64,000 bases of DNA from Marinobacter sp. LV10R510-11A (GTDB taxonomy: Bacteria; Pseudomonadota; Gammaproteobacteria; Pseudomonadales; Oleiphilaceae): positions 744,001-808,000 of the forward strand of contig NZ_LT907980.1 of assembly GCF_900215155.1 (NCBI RefSeq), given 5' to 3'. The notes beneath the pieces were generated by a model, which saw nothing but the letters and a program-made list of their open reading frames with translations, searched no databases and had not been told where the DNA came from. Position numbers and translations under genes: made by a program. Shown piece after piece: positions 1 to 9,038 of this stretch; the first letter of the stretch is position 1, and each line of letters starts with the position of its first letter.

Positions 1-1501
1 GCTGGGTATCTGCAAGGCTTGCCAGCAACACGGCCCGGGGATGATTACCATAACCGTTGAGCAACGAGTCGCGAATTTCAGCAGCTTCCTGTTTCTCTCC
101 CTGCTGCAGCAATACGTTAAGGTAGGTGCTGGTGGTGGCCCAATCTGCGGGGTTGGCGGTGAAGGCCATCCGAAGTTCCCCAAGTGCCTGTTCGGGCATG
201 TTTTTTTGTAAGTAGTGTTTTGCAAGTGCGAGCCGGAACCGCACGCGTTCGGGGGCATTACTGATGGCTTTGCTGAGGCTGGCGATGCCGGCGTCTTCAT
301 GGCTTGGCAGGCTAAGCGCCAGAATGCCGTGCATGGCCAAGAGTTCATTGTCGTTGGGGCGTGCTTCTATGGCGCGGCTTAGGGTTTTAAGGGCGGCTTC
401 TCTGTCGCCTGTATCAATCTGGGCCATGGTGGCGGCCCGAATAAATTGTACGGGTGTTGTTTCTGGGTCTAGGTTTTCTGTGAGCAGCTGGGTGCCTTCC
501 TCCAACTCGCCGGTGCCTGCATAAATCGCTCCTAGCATTAACGCAACTTTTTCGTTTTCCGGGTCTAGTTTAAGGATGTCTCGAAGGATGGCTTTTGCTT
601 CGTCGAAATTGCCGTCTTTCAGGGCAGCAACTGCGGCCGCAGCTTGTTCCTGTGAGCCTGTGTTTTGGTTCTCTGCCAATATTTGGTTATAAATCTGGGC
701 CTCGGTAATTTGGCCTTGTTCTGTAAGTACTCGGGAGAGGGTGGTCAGCACGTTGCGGCGTATGGGCAGGAACATATCCGATGTTGGGAGTACGCCCACG
801 GCATCTGTGAGCGTGGCGGATGCTTGTTCCAGTTGATTCATGCGGTACTGAGCCAGCCCTTTCCAGTACAGGACTTCCGGTGCTTTTGCGTTTTTATCTA
901 ACCATGCGCTGGCAGTGTTTATGGCCTGTGTGTTTTGGCCAAGATTGATTTGCGCTTGCAGGGTTCCGGTGATCACTTCTGTATTTGCAGGGTTGCTGGG
1001 GGCGAGGTTGTTGTATGCGGCCAGCGCCTTGGCGGCTTCTCCAGACTTCCGCATTGCTTCAGCACGTATTAAAGCTGCTTCCAGCTTACCTTCTGGGGTG
1101 CTTGGTGTTGTTAGCGCAAGGGTTTCTGTGGCTGATAGGTGCTTGCCTTGTTCTACGTAGGCCCGGGCAAGGGTGAGAGCCACGGCATCAGGCTGTTCTT
1201 GCAACCAAGGTTCGAGCAGCTCTGAGGCGTGTTTGGCGGCGCCTACGTGCAGGTACAGATCGGCCAAGCGCACTATGTGCTCTACGTTACTGGGGTCTTT
1301 CTGGATGGCGTTTTTGACTTCAAGCAGGGCGGAGCGAAATTGGCCCTGCTCTGAGTAAGTCTCTGCTCGGCTAATGTGAGACAGAGCTTCTGATGAATCT
1401 GGGCCATTGTTACAGCCGGTGAGTAGTGGGGCTGTAAGCAGTAGGCTGCCTGCAAGCATCAGCCCGGGAAGTGACTTAACGATTGTTTGTCTTTTTATCA
1501 T
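1..1501 (-). CDS. prsT: PrsT-like TPR lipoprotein of the exosortase/EPS system (partial)
   Basis: The reading frame is open from the left edge to an ATG at 1499-1501, giving 500 residues of an incomplete protein. The start has an AAGGAG ribosome site at 1512-1517. The N-terminus is a lipoprotein signal with lipobox LTGC (Cys30), so the protein is probably anchored in the outer membrane. The rest is helical repeats of TPR type (pairs such as KNAIQKDPSN and RAIEARPNDN), about 34 residues apart. It lies 51 bp after prsR in the same direction. In PEP-CTERM/XrtA genomes a large TPR lipoprotein named PrsT sits with PrsK and PrsR, which is the basis for the name. Its exact role in export or polysaccharide assembly is not known. 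The C-terminus lies outside the window. Confidence 0.82.
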   Translation of the reverse strand, partial: MIKRQTIVKSLPGLMLAGSLLLTAPLLTGCNNGPDSSEALSHISRAETYSEQGQFRSALLEVKNAIQKDPSNVEHIVRLADLYLHVGAAKHASELLEPWLQEQPDAVALTLARAYVEQGKHLSATETLALTTPSTPEGKLEAALIRAEAMRKSGEAAKALAAYNNLAPSNPANTEVITGTLQAQINLGQNTQAINTASAWLDKNAKAPEVLYWKGLAQYRMNQLEQASATLTDAVGVLPTSDMFLPIRRNVLTTLSRVLTEQGQITEAQIYNQILAENQNTGSQEQAAAAVAALKDGNFDEAKAILRDILKLDPENEKVALMLGAIYAGTGELEEGTQLLTENLDPETTPVQFIRAATMAQIDTGDREAALKTLSRAIEARPNDNELLAMHGILALSLPSHEDAGIASLSKAISNAPERVRFRLALAKHYLQKNMPEQALGELRMAFTANPADWATTSTYLNVLLQQGEKQEAAEIRDSLLNGYGNHPRAVLLASLADTQ

Positions 1502-1552
1502 GTAAACCCTGCTCCTTGAGTCGTTCGCTACCATCGCATGCTGGAAAGTTAC

Positions 1553-2926
1553 TCAGACTTCCGAAGCCGCTGCCGCAGTGTCGATTTTATATTTGTCGGT
1601 GAGATTATAGAGAGTGGGGCGGGTGACGCCCAAAAGTCGGGAGGCCTGGGTCATATTGTAGCCGCTGGTTTTAAGAGCCTGGATGATGGCCTTACTTTCA
1701 GCCTGTTCGCGCACCTGGCGAAGGTTTAAGTGGCTTACCTCGGGCTGCTCGCACGCAGGTAGCGCCAGGTCTTCGCTGGTTATGCGCTTACCATCCGCCA
1801 TGATGGTGGCCCGCTTCACCTTGTTGATCATCTCTCGCACGTTGCCTGGCCACGAGTAGCTGTTGATGGCGTTTACGGCGTCGTCGGCGAACGTGAGGTT
1901 TTGCCTGTCCATTTGTTTGCCAAGGGATTTCAACAAGGATTGGGCAATCACCAACGCGTCGCCGTCCCGTTCTCTTACGGCCGGGACGTCGAGGGTTATT
2001 TCGCTAATCCGATAGTACAGATCCTCACGGAACTCACCGTTTGCAATCAATTGGGCGACATTTTGGTGTGTGGCACACACGACACGAACATCCACGAGTA
2101 TCGGCTTTATTGAGCCCACTCTGTCGACAGACCGTTCTTGCAGGAAGCGTAACAGCTTGGCCTGGAGCGACATCGGCATATCGCCAATTTCATCAAGGAA
2201 GAGGGTGCCACCGTTGGCGCTTTCAATCTTGCCCTTCTTAGTTTGTGTCGCCCCGGTAAAGGAGCCTTTTTCGAAGCCAAACAGTTCGCTTTCTAGAAGG
2301 TTCTCGGGGATGGCGGCGCAGTTAATGGCTGCGAAGACCTGATTGGCTCTGGGGCTTAGGTCGTGCAGTGCGCGGGCAAGGACTTCTTTGCCTGTTCCGG
2401 TTTCGCCGGTGATGAGTGTTGTTATATCTGTGGGGGCGACTTTTTCTAGGGTGCGGCAGAGGGTCACCATTTGCGGGCTTGCTGCGATAATGCCCTTGAT
2501 GTTCGTGCCGTTGCCCAGCTGCGTTAGGTCCTGGTTTTCCCGCTCCAGTTCGGCAAGCCGTAACGCTCTGTTGACGACAAATGTAAGTATGTCTGCATCC
2601 AGGGGTTTCTGGTAGAAGTCGGATGCGCCCATGCCGATGGCCCTCACGGCGTTTTCTTTGTCTTCGCGACCGGTCACGACAATCACCTTGGTTGTAGGTG
2701 AAAGCCGTAGGATTTCTTCCAATAGCGCGAAGCCTTCGGTAGCGCCGCCGGGATCTGGCGGTAGGCCGAGGTCTAGGGTAACCACATCGGGCTCTGTGCG
2801 CCGCAGCGCAGCGATGGCGGCTTCTCTGTCTGAGGCGACAGTTACTTCCAGATCCTCGCTGAAACACCAGCGCATTTGGCTTTGCAGGCCCGGATCATCC
2901 TCTACGATTAGCAGTCGTCTAGTCAC
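1553..2926 (-). CDS. prsR: PrsR, sigma-54-dependent response regulator of PEP-CTERM systems
   Basis: A 457-residue NtrC-type activator. The receiver domain (1-120) has the acidic pair D10/D11, phospho-acceptor D52 and K107. The AAA+ domain follows, with Walker A GETGTGKE at 174-181, the sigma-54 contact loop GSFTGA at 221-226 and Walker B FLDEIGD near 243-249. A Fis-type helix-turn-helix (TQASRLLGVTRPTLYNL) lies near the C-terminus. The intact GAFTGA-like loop means it should activate sigma-54 promoters. The start is GTG with a weak ribosome site. It lies between prsK and prsT, as expected for the PrsK/PrsR two-component pair that controls exosortase-substrate and EPS genes. The receiver-AAA-Fis architecture is certain; the target genes are inferred from the family. 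Confidence 0.93.
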   Translation of the reverse strand: MTRRLLIVEDDPGLQSQMRWCFSEDLEVTVASDREAAIAALRRTEPDVVTLDLGLPPDPGGATEGFALLEEILRLSPTTKVIVVTGREDKENAVRAIGMGASDFYQKPLDADILTFVVNRALRLAELERENQDLTQLGNGTNIKGIIAASPQMVTLCRTLEKVAPTDITTLITGETGTGKEVLARALHDLSPRANQVFAAINCAAIPENLLESELFGFEKGSFTGATQTKKGKIESANGGTLFLDEIGDMPMSLQAKLLRFLQERSVDRVGSIKPILVDVRVVCATHQNVAQLIANGEFREDLYYRISEITLDVPAVRERDGDALVIAQSLLKSLGKQMDRQNLTFADDAVNAINSYSWPGNVREMINKVKRATIMADGKRITSEDLALPACEQPEVSHLNLRQVREQAESKAIIQALKTSGYNMTQASRLLGVTRPTLYNLTDKYKIDTAAAASEV

Positions 2927-3028
2927 AGCGGCAACAATTCCTTTGTTTTAATATTCCGATACGTCTGATTCTTAACTGAACATTGACACTTTGCAACGAT
3001 CGTTTTAATTGTTGTGGCCGCGTGCCAT

Positions 3029-5119
3029 TTAGTTGGCATGTGCGTGGCTGTATATTTGGTCATCAATCAGCGGAATACGGATGGAGAAACAGGAGCCTAC
3101 GCCGGGTTCGCTTGTGGCATCGAGGGTGCCTCCCAGCTTTTGGATGTATTCTCGGGCCTGATAGGCGCCAATGCCCATGCCGGTGAGGCCTTTTGTGCTT
3201 TCGAACGGCTTGAATAATCGTCCACTGATAAAGTCTTCTGTCATGCCGCTGCCGGTGTCTTGAATAAACAGCATGACGTTACCCTTGGCGATTTTAAGAG
3301 ACAAAGTGACCTCCCCGCCTGGCGGCGTGGCATCTTGTGCGTTCTGGATCAAATGGCCGAGCACATTCCTTAACTGCTCGGGGTCTGCTTTGATCATTAT
3401 TTTCGGTACTTGCCCCTCCAGCTTGGGTATAGGGTGCTGTCGGTCGTAGTGATCTAGCAGATTGGTTACTAAACTGGTCAAGTCCAGAACTGAGGACTCT
3501 TCTTCGTCGCCGGATGATGGCTTACGAATGTGGTCTACCAGATTGGTCATCTTACGAACAGCGTGGTCTGTGGTGTTGATCATGTCATCAATAAACGCCG
3601 GATTATTTCTGTGTTTTTGGGCGTTATTCACCAGTAAGGACAACTGCGCAATCACGGTTTTCAGGTCGTGCACCATGAAGGCCGAGGCTTTGCTTACGGC
3701 TTCGAACTGCATGGCTCGGGATAACCGGTTCTGTGCATCTGCTTGGGCCAACAGGTTACAGGTTTGGCGGGCCACTACTTTGATCAGATCGAAGTTCTCC
3801 CAGTTTAGGTCTACCCGTGCGTATGGACGGCCTATCATCGCAATGCCGTACAGTTCGTTGCCAAGGTAAAGCGGGATCACCAGCCAGGCGCCTGGGGTTT
3901 TGGCGATGGCATCGGGGATTTCCATCAGGTCGTAGCTCACTGGGTCCGTCCTGTATTCATCGAGATTTACAATCCATTCTTTCTCGTTGAACAGGCGAAC
4001 CAGCTCGGCGTCTTCATCAATGATGGTGTATCTGGGGGTGGCGAGGTTGGCGGACTCTTTCAAGATGTACGACCCTTGTTCGCTTTTTAGCCAGATAGCG
4101 CCGGCGTTGCTTTCTACCAGGCCCGCAAGAATCCGGATTGCCCGTTGCGGCAGAGGGGGTTCATCGCTGAGATCCGCTAGCTCTTTTGTCAGTTTTAGCC
4201 ATTCTTCCCGGTAATCGTATTTATAGTCGAAGAAGTTTTGGCTGATACGAACCATCAGCCTTGCTCGTATTCGCCGTGAAAGCACCAAGGTTGTCAGAAA
4301 AACCAGGGCGACTGCTGACAGTATTACCTGCAGTGCCTCGCCCCAGTCGCCACCGAGGATGCGAACGTAATAACCGCTGACAGAAAGAAGAACCAAGTAA
4401 GTCCCAGCTAGGATCAGCGTGCCGGCGTGGAATACCGCTGAGCGGGAAAGCTGAAAGTCGATAGGCTGTTTGCGGGTGTTGACGACGTTGATGGCAAATA
4501 GTGGCACCAGCGCGGCGTTCACAAACCCCCGGGCATTCCAGAATGAGTCTGCGATGCCGCCAAACAGCAGTGCGTCTGCGTACATCAAAAAATCGAAGAT
4601 GAAAATTGTGGCGGTACCAATGCACAGGTATTTCATGCTGGAACGGCCAAAGGCGGGTGCGTTGCGCCAAATCTGCTCGACCAGGGAGAGACCAAGCAAC
4701 GACAGCGCAATCTGCCCGATGAGTTTGGTTTTGCCATCAACCAGCGCCATGCCAAAGATGAATTCCAGGCTGCCGAGCGTAATCAAGGTGAGGAGTAGGC
4801 CGGCGGTTGCGATGCCGAGGAACTTTTTGATTTGCCCGCTTAGGCGCCCTTGCCGGAAGGTATCCCGCAGCATGGCGAACAGAAGTAGAATCCAGGCGGT
4901 ATCCCGAAGCAATTCCAGCAGATAGCGAATGAAAAAGCTGGGCTGCCCCCAGAGGCTTTGGGTGACCAGGCTAGAGGCCCACAAGGTAGTAACCAGGGCC
5001 GCCACAAAGAGTGCCCAGTCTATGTCACGCCTTAAATAGCGAGTGCCCACAAGCACCGCAAGTATTGCGAATACTGCAGCCGCCGCTCCGTGACTAATCA
5101 CGCTTAAATCTGGAAGCAT
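3029..5119 (-). CDS. prsK: PrsK, membrane histidine kinase of PEP-CTERM systems
   Basis: A 696-residue sensor kinase. About the first 300 residues are a series of hydrophobic helices (inner-membrane sensor region). A GAF-like cytoplasmic domain follows (from about 310 to 460, containing YGIAMIGRPYARVD). The dimerisation/phospho-acceptor helix has MVHDLKTVIAQL with His484. The C-terminal HATPase domain has an N box (LIQNAQDA), a G box (DTGSGMTEDF) and a late glycine motif (GMGIGAY). This domain order is diagnostic for XrtA/PEP-CTERM PrsK. It is followed after 102 bp by its partner prsR. The start ATG at 5117-5119 follows an AGGTAGG-like ribosome site. The signal it senses is unknown. Confidence 0.93.
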   Translation of the reverse strand: MLPDLSVISHGAAAAVFAILAVLVGTRYLRRDIDWALFVAALVTTLWASSLVTQSLWGQPSFFIRYLLELLRDTAWILLLFAMLRDTFRQGRLSGQIKKFLGIATAGLLLTLITLGSLEFIFGMALVDGKTKLIGQIALSLLGLSLVEQIWRNAPAFGRSSMKYLCIGTATIFIFDFLMYADALLFGGIADSFWNARGFVNAALVPLFAINVVNTRKQPIDFQLSRSAVFHAGTLILAGTYLVLLSVSGYYVRILGGDWGEALQVILSAVALVFLTTLVLSRRIRARLMVRISQNFFDYKYDYREEWLKLTKELADLSDEPPLPQRAIRILAGLVESNAGAIWLKSEQGSYILKESANLATPRYTIIDEDAELVRLFNEKEWIVNLDEYRTDPVSYDLMEIPDAIAKTPGAWLVIPLYLGNELYGIAMIGRPYARVDLNWENFDLIKVVARQTCNLLAQADAQNRLSRAMQFEAVSKASAFMVHDLKTVIAQLSLLVNNAQKHRNNPAFIDDMINTTDHAVRKMTNLVDHIRKPSSGDEEESSVLDLTSLVTNLLDHYDRQHPIPKLEGQVPKIMIKADPEQLRNVLGHLIQNAQDATPPGGEVTLSLKIAKGNVMLFIQDTGSGMTEDFISGRLFKPFESTKGLTGMGIGAYQAREYIQKLGGTLDATSEPGVGSCFSIRIPLIDDQIYSHAHAN

Positions 5120-5223
5120 GTAACCTACCTATTCCGTGGACAGGTGTAGTTTGCTGTGGGCGGCGGTTCTGTGCAACTCTTGGGTTGCGTTTGGGTCGGA
5201 TTGAGGGCGCGCTATAGCAATAG

Positions 5224-6144
5224 TCAGCCACGCCCGATCAGAGCGCCCAATGTATGACCTTGACCTGCATTAAGCACTTGATAATCGCTGGCTGCATTGG
5301 CGGTTTCGACACAAAGCATTGTCTGCCAGGCAGAATCCGGAAAATCGCTCAGCTTTTCGGCTTTGTATGGGCCGGGGTTCCATACCACTGTGGAGTCACT
5401 TCCCACCGCTGTAAGCTTGCGGTTTGTGTTGGGCGTTACGATGGTTAGCGGCTCGCCGCTCTCGTATATTCGGTCGGTTTCTCCCTCAAAATACACGGGG
5501 CCGTCTTGGCTGCAGTATTCCCAATCTTTGAGGGTGTCTATGTAATGGCTGCAGCCTAACCCGAGAACTCTTGAACGCAGAACGTCGGTGGTGGGCAGAT
5601 ACGTGTGTAGAGCCTGGCTGTAGGCCAGCGGCTCGTTGCTCAGGTTTGTGGTGGTGAATGCTAGCTGGCAGCCCCGTACCGAAAAGCTGAAAGTGAGTAG
5701 GGCAAGGGCGTGGCCGCTCCACACGTCAGAAAAGTCTTCGTTGGCATCTAAAGACAGGCAGATTTCGACTTCGTGGGCGCTCTCGTTCACATCCTCCAGT
5801 TTCCAGATGGCTGTGCGAGCGAACCCGTGGGGGCTGTGGGTTTTTACACGTTTGCGTATCTCTGGCGCATTGCGGGCCGGGTCGCCGAACCAGGGCCAGC
5901 ATATAGGGATGCCACCGCGTATGGCCTGGCCGGGTTCGAACCGTGCCGTAGGGCTTAGCCAAAGCCAGTTTGGTTCATCCTTTGGAATAAACCGGGTGAG
6001 GTGCGCGCCTTGCAGGAAAACCGTGGCCTCGAACAGGGGGTGGTGAACCTCCAGCGCCTCGAGCTGTCCGATGGTTTTCCAGCGGGTAAACGACCATTGC
6101 CCCGGGGAAAGAGATAAAGGGGGTTTGTTGCTGCTTTCGGACAT
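5224..6144 (-). CDS. D-hexose-6-phosphate mutarotase (aldose 1-epimerase family, YeaD-like)
   Basis: About 306 residues, a cytosolic beta-sandwich enzyme that interconverts anomers of hexose 6-phosphates. Family motifs visible are FLQGAHLTRFIPK near the N-terminus, the IRGGIPICWPWFG block, HGFAR, and VVWNPGPYKAEKLSDFPD near the C-terminus with the active-site region. The frame continues upstream to an ATG at 6232-6234, but homologues begin close to the SPGQW segment, so the ATG at 6142-6144 is preferred; an intermediate ATG at 6169-6171 is possible. It is divergent from the oxygenase gene, sharing a 147-bp intergenic region, and does not appear to be part of the prs operon. Confidence 0.85.
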   Translation of the reverse strand: MSESSNKPPLSLSPGQWSFTRWKTIGQLEALEVHHPLFEATVFLQGAHLTRFIPKDEPNWLWLSPTARFEPGQAIRGGIPICWPWFGDPARNAPEIRKRVKTHSPHGFARTAIWKLEDVNESAHEVEICLSLDANEDFSDVWSGHALALLTFSFSVRGCQLAFTTTNLSNEPLAYSQALHTYLPTTDVLRSRVLGLGCSHYIDTLKDWEYCSQDGPVYFEGETDRIYESGEPLTIVTPNTNRKLTAVGSDSTVVWNPGPYKAEKLSDFPDSAWQTMLCVETANAASDYQVLNAGQGHTLGALIGRG

Positions 6145-6291
6145 AAGGCTTGGTTCCGAGCTTAAGTGCATCTGTTTTGTTAAAGAGTAAATTAAAACCG
6201 TGTTGTGGGCGACATCTGCCCATAAAATAGCCAAGGTGACCCTAGGAACTGGGTTTTCCGTTCCGGCACGTAGTTTTCATAAGGAATGTAA

Positions 6292-6933
6292 TTGGATAAA
6301 GCGCTGTGGTTGGATGAGCTTGCTTGGGGTTTGAGTGAGCAGAGCTGGATGAGCTGTGATATTACGCCGTGGTTGGGGCTGAAGGTTTTACGTTCTCTAC
6401 AACAGGAGATCATAACCCTTGATCAGAATGATGCGCTCAAAACAGCGGGCACAGGGCGGGGAAATGCACCTGTTCGGGATCGCTCAGTGCGCCGCGACAA
6501 AATCGCTTGGCTGCAGGGCACGGAGTCGCCGCAATCTGAGTTGTTCGGGTTTCTTGAAAGCCTGCGCCAGGGGCTGAACCAGCGGCTTTTTCTGGGCTTG
6601 AAGCGTTTTGAGGCCCACTACGCAACGTATCATCGCGGTGATTTCTATCGGGCTCATGTGGACAGCTTTCAGGGCCGAGCGTCGCGTATTGTAAGCTTGG
6701 TGCTTTACCTGAATGATGACTGGCAACCCACGGATGGCGGTGCGCTGCAGGTCTTTAACCGGGAAAGCGAAAACGAGGTAAGTGGGCTGGTGTTGCCTGA
6801 AATGGGAAGGGTGGCGCTGTTCATGAGCGAAGAAATCCGCCACGAGGTTCTTGAGGCCCATCGCACCCGCTACAGCCTTGCATGCTGGCTTCGGCAGGAT
6901 GAGATTGCTTTGCCCGTATCGGCACTTATTTAG
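6292..6933 (+). CDS. 2-oxoglutarate/Fe(II)-dependent oxygenase (prolyl 4-hydroxylase-like)
   Basis: A 213-residue single-domain dioxygenase. The metal-binding facial triad is visible: H122 and D124 in HVDSF, and H184 in RHEVLEAH. R193 of the following RYSLACW segment is the likely 2-oxoglutarate carboxylate ligand. The spacing fits the prolyl-4-hydroxylase alpha-subunit fold. The start is most likely TTG at 6292-6294, preceded by AAGGA at 6281-6285; the nearby ATG at 6286 is followed directly by a stop. The family hydroxylates protein or small-molecule side chains. The substrate cannot be read from sequence. It stands alone, divergent from the mutarotase and upstream of ffs. Confidence 0.8.
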   Translation: MDKALWLDELAWGLSEQSWMSCDITPWLGLKVLRSLQQEIITLDQNDALKTAGTGRGNAPVRDRSVRRDKIAWLQGTESPQSELFGFLESLRQGLNQRLFLGLKRFEAHYATYHRGDFYRAHVDSFQGRASRIVSLVLYLNDDWQPTDGGALQVFNRESENEVSGLVLPEMGRVALFMSEEIRHEVLEAHRTRYSLACWLRQDEIALPVSALI

Positions 6934-6984
6934 CGCATTTGTGTTGGCGGTTGGATTTTCCGTTGTAGTCCGCAAACCCTTTTG

Positions 6985-7026
6985 TTAACATTCGCGCCGC
7001 TTGAGGGATATTGTCCTCAAGCGGCG
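6985..7026 (+). promoter_or_regulatory. Candidate ffs promoter overlapping a perfect 12-bp inverted repeat
   Basis: The arms at 6995-7006 (CGCCGCTTGAGG) and 7015-7026 (CCTCAAGCGGCG) are perfect complements with an 8-base loop. A possible -35 (TTAACA, 6985-6990) and -10 (TATTGT, 7009-7014, inside the loop) with 18-bp spacing would start transcription just before the 4.5S RNA. No T-run follows, so a simple terminator for the upstream gene is less likely. The palindrome is seen directly; the promoter reading is inference. Confidence 0.4.
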
Positions 7027-7029
7027 TTA

Positions 7030-7141
7030 TGGTGGCCCTATTGGTGCCTCCGCAACATGAAACCGCGAACCCGGTCAGACCCGGAAGGGAGCAGCCGTAG
7101 CGGTGGAATTGTGTGCCGGAGTGTCGCTGGTGGGGCCACCC
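7030..7141 (+). ncRNA. ffs: 4.5S signal recognition particle RNA
   Basis: The small SRP RNA that binds Ffh and guides membrane-protein targeting. The conserved apical region is clear: GGTCAGACCCGGAAGGGAGC (7073-7092) followed by AGCCGTAGC, matching the bacterial GGTCAGG-GGAAGGAAGCAGCC domain IV core. The 5' end (GGTGGCCC at 7031-7038) pairs with the 3' end (GGGGCCACC, 7132-7140), closing a single long hairpin of about 110 nt. A CCCCCAGATTTTTT segment follows and probably ends transcription. It lies just upstream of dnaX, a common arrangement in pseudomonad-like gammaproteobacteria. Ends are accurate to a few bases. Confidence 0.93.
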
Positions 7142-7277
7142 CCAGATTTTTTCGTTTTACCCCTCTTCTAAAATCTCCCTAAGCTCTGATATCTGCGCCT
7201 TAAAAACGTCTTATACCTTCTTATAAAACCGCGCCCATGCTATGGTTGCAGGCGTTTTTCTCAGCAGTTGGCGGATC

Positions 7278-9020
7278 ATGAGCTACCAGGTACTTGCCCG
7301 TAAATGGCGCCCCCGCACCTTTGAAGATATGGTGGGCCAGGAACACGTTCTCCAGGCGTTAATACACGCTTTGGACAATCAGCGTTTGCACCATGCCTAC
7401 CTGTTTACGGGTACTCGTGGCGTGGGTAAAACTACCATTGGGCGCTTGTTGGCACGCTGTCTCAACTGCGAGACCGGCATTACTTCGCGCCCCTGCGGCA
7501 CTTGTTCCAGTTGCGTTGAAATTCAGGAAGGCCGGTTTGTTGATCTTATTGAGATTGATGCTGCATCTCGCACCGGTGTAGATGACATGCGGGAGCTGAC
7601 TGATAACGTTCAGTACGCACCCAGCAGTGGCCGTTTCAAGGTGTACCTCATCGACGAGGTGCACATGCTTTCCACCCCGTCGTTCAACGCGTTTCTCAAA
7701 ACCCTGGAAGAGCCGCCGGAACATGTGAAGTTCCTGCTGGCCACGACCAATCCCCAGAAATTGCCTGTTACCGTTCTGTCCCGTTGTTTGCAATTTAACC
7801 TCAAGCGCATGACGCCGGAACATATTGCCGGGCACCTTACAAAGGTACTCACGGCTGAGCAGATTCCCTTTGAAGAGCCTGCGCTTTGGCTGCTGGCTCG
7901 TGCGGCCGATGGCAGTATGCGCGATGCTTTGAGCCTGACCGATCAGGCCATTGCCTTTGGTAACCAGAAGTTAGCTGCCAGTGATGTCAGCAGCATGTTG
8001 GGCACGATTGATCAGCAGGATATTGAGCGGATTGTAAGCTCGCTGGTAGACCGGGATGGCCCAGGTTTATTGGCTGAGGTTAGCCGTATTTCAGATTTTG
8101 CACCGGACTACAGCATTATACTTGCGGATCTTTTGTCCTTGTTCCATCGAGTGACCATGGAGCAGGTGGTGCCTGGCAGTGCCGACAACGCGCTTGGCGA
8201 TGCCGCGCAGGTACAGTCGCTGGCACGTAAGCTGAGTGCAGAAGACGCCCAGCTGTTCTATCAAACAGCCCTTATGGGCCGGAAAGACTTGGCGATTACC
8301 CCCGATGCCCGCATGGGCTTCGAGATGACACTGCTTCGTATGCTGGCATTCCGCCCCGGCTCGGATCGTCGCGCGCCGCCGGCTGCGAGTAATGCCGGTT
8401 CGGTGACAGATGGCGAGTCCCGGGACGAACCTGAGCCTGCACCCGCACCTGCACCGCAAGCACCTGAGCCCGCGGTGAATGCACCCAGCGCGCCGGAAAC
8501 CCCTGAACCGCAGCTAGCACCGCCTTGGGATACTGATCCCGAGCCTGAATCCGAGCCTGAATCCGAGCCAGAGCCAGAGCCAGAGCCAGAGCCTAAACCA
8601 TCCCCGGCTGATCCGGTCGAAGCAGCTCCCGCTCCTCTGCCTGAAGGAGAGTTTGTTTGGGAGCGGGATTTCCGTAGCCTGGGTATTGTGGGTATGCCCG
8701 GCAACTTGGCCAGCCACAGCACTATGTCCCGTGCCAGCGATACCATCACGCTGTTAATCGACGAAGGGCACGCCCGGCTGCTGAATGCTCGGCACGAAGA
8801 AAAAATTCTGACTGCCTTGAGAAATCACTTCGGCGACGCCATTCAATTAAAGATAGAGCAGGGCGATGCAGGATCACATACTCCGGCGGCTTATGAAGTA
8901 CGCCAGAACAAAGCACGCCAAGGCGCGGCTGAAGAATCTATCCGCAACGATCCGCTGGTTAAGTCCATTGTTGAACGGTTTGAGGCGCGGGTAGTCGAAG
9001 ATAGCATTAGGCCAATATAG
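7278..9020 (+). CDS. dnaX: DNA polymerase III subunit tau (clamp loader)
   Basis: About 580 residues. It loads the beta clamp and couples polymerase with helicase. N-terminal SYQVLARKWRPRTFEDMVGQ, Walker A GTRGVGKTT, a zinc-binding cysteine cluster (RCLNCE...CGTCSSC) and DEVHMLS are all present, followed by domain III and a tau-specific C-terminal domain. The ATG at 7278 is chosen because family proteins begin with MSYQVLARKWRP; the frame runs further upstream. A proline/glutamate linker (about 420-450, encoded near 8541-8600) is made of 6- and 12-bp tandem repeats. No A-AAA-AAG slippery site is visible in that linker, so a gamma product by frameshift is not apparent. First gene of a dnaX-ybaB-recR operon. 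Confidence 0.96.
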   Translation: MSYQVLARKWRPRTFEDMVGQEHVLQALIHALDNQRLHHAYLFTGTRGVGKTTIGRLLARCLNCETGITSRPCGTCSSCVEIQEGRFVDLIEIDAASRTGVDDMRELTDNVQYAPSSGRFKVYLIDEVHMLSTPSFNAFLKTLEEPPEHVKFLLATTNPQKLPVTVLSRCLQFNLKRMTPEHIAGHLTKVLTAEQIPFEEPALWLLARAADGSMRDALSLTDQAIAFGNQKLAASDVSSMLGTIDQQDIERIVSSLVDRDGPGLLAEVSRISDFAPDYSIILADLLSLFHRVTMEQVVPGSADNALGDAAQVQSLARKLSAEDAQLFYQTALMGRKDLAITPDARMGFEMTLLRMLAFRPGSDRRAPPAASNAGSVTDGESRDEPEPAPAPAPQAPEPAVNAPSAPETPEPQLAPPWDTDPEPESEPESEPEPEPEPEPKPSPADPVEAAPAPLPEGEFVWERDFRSLGIVGMPGNLASHSTMSRASDTITLLIDEGHARLLNARHEEKILTALRNHFGDAIQLKIEQGDAGSHTPAAYEVRQNKARQGAAEESIRNDPLVKSIVERFEARVVEDSIRPI

Positions 9021-9038
9021 ATAAGCAGGAGATAACAC

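Noticed and set aside
7278..9020. Programmed frameshift in dnaX to make gamma
   Set aside because: No A-AAA-AAG heptamer was seen near the domain III/IV boundary. The run of A near 8798 is in the C-terminal tau domain, the wrong place for gamma.
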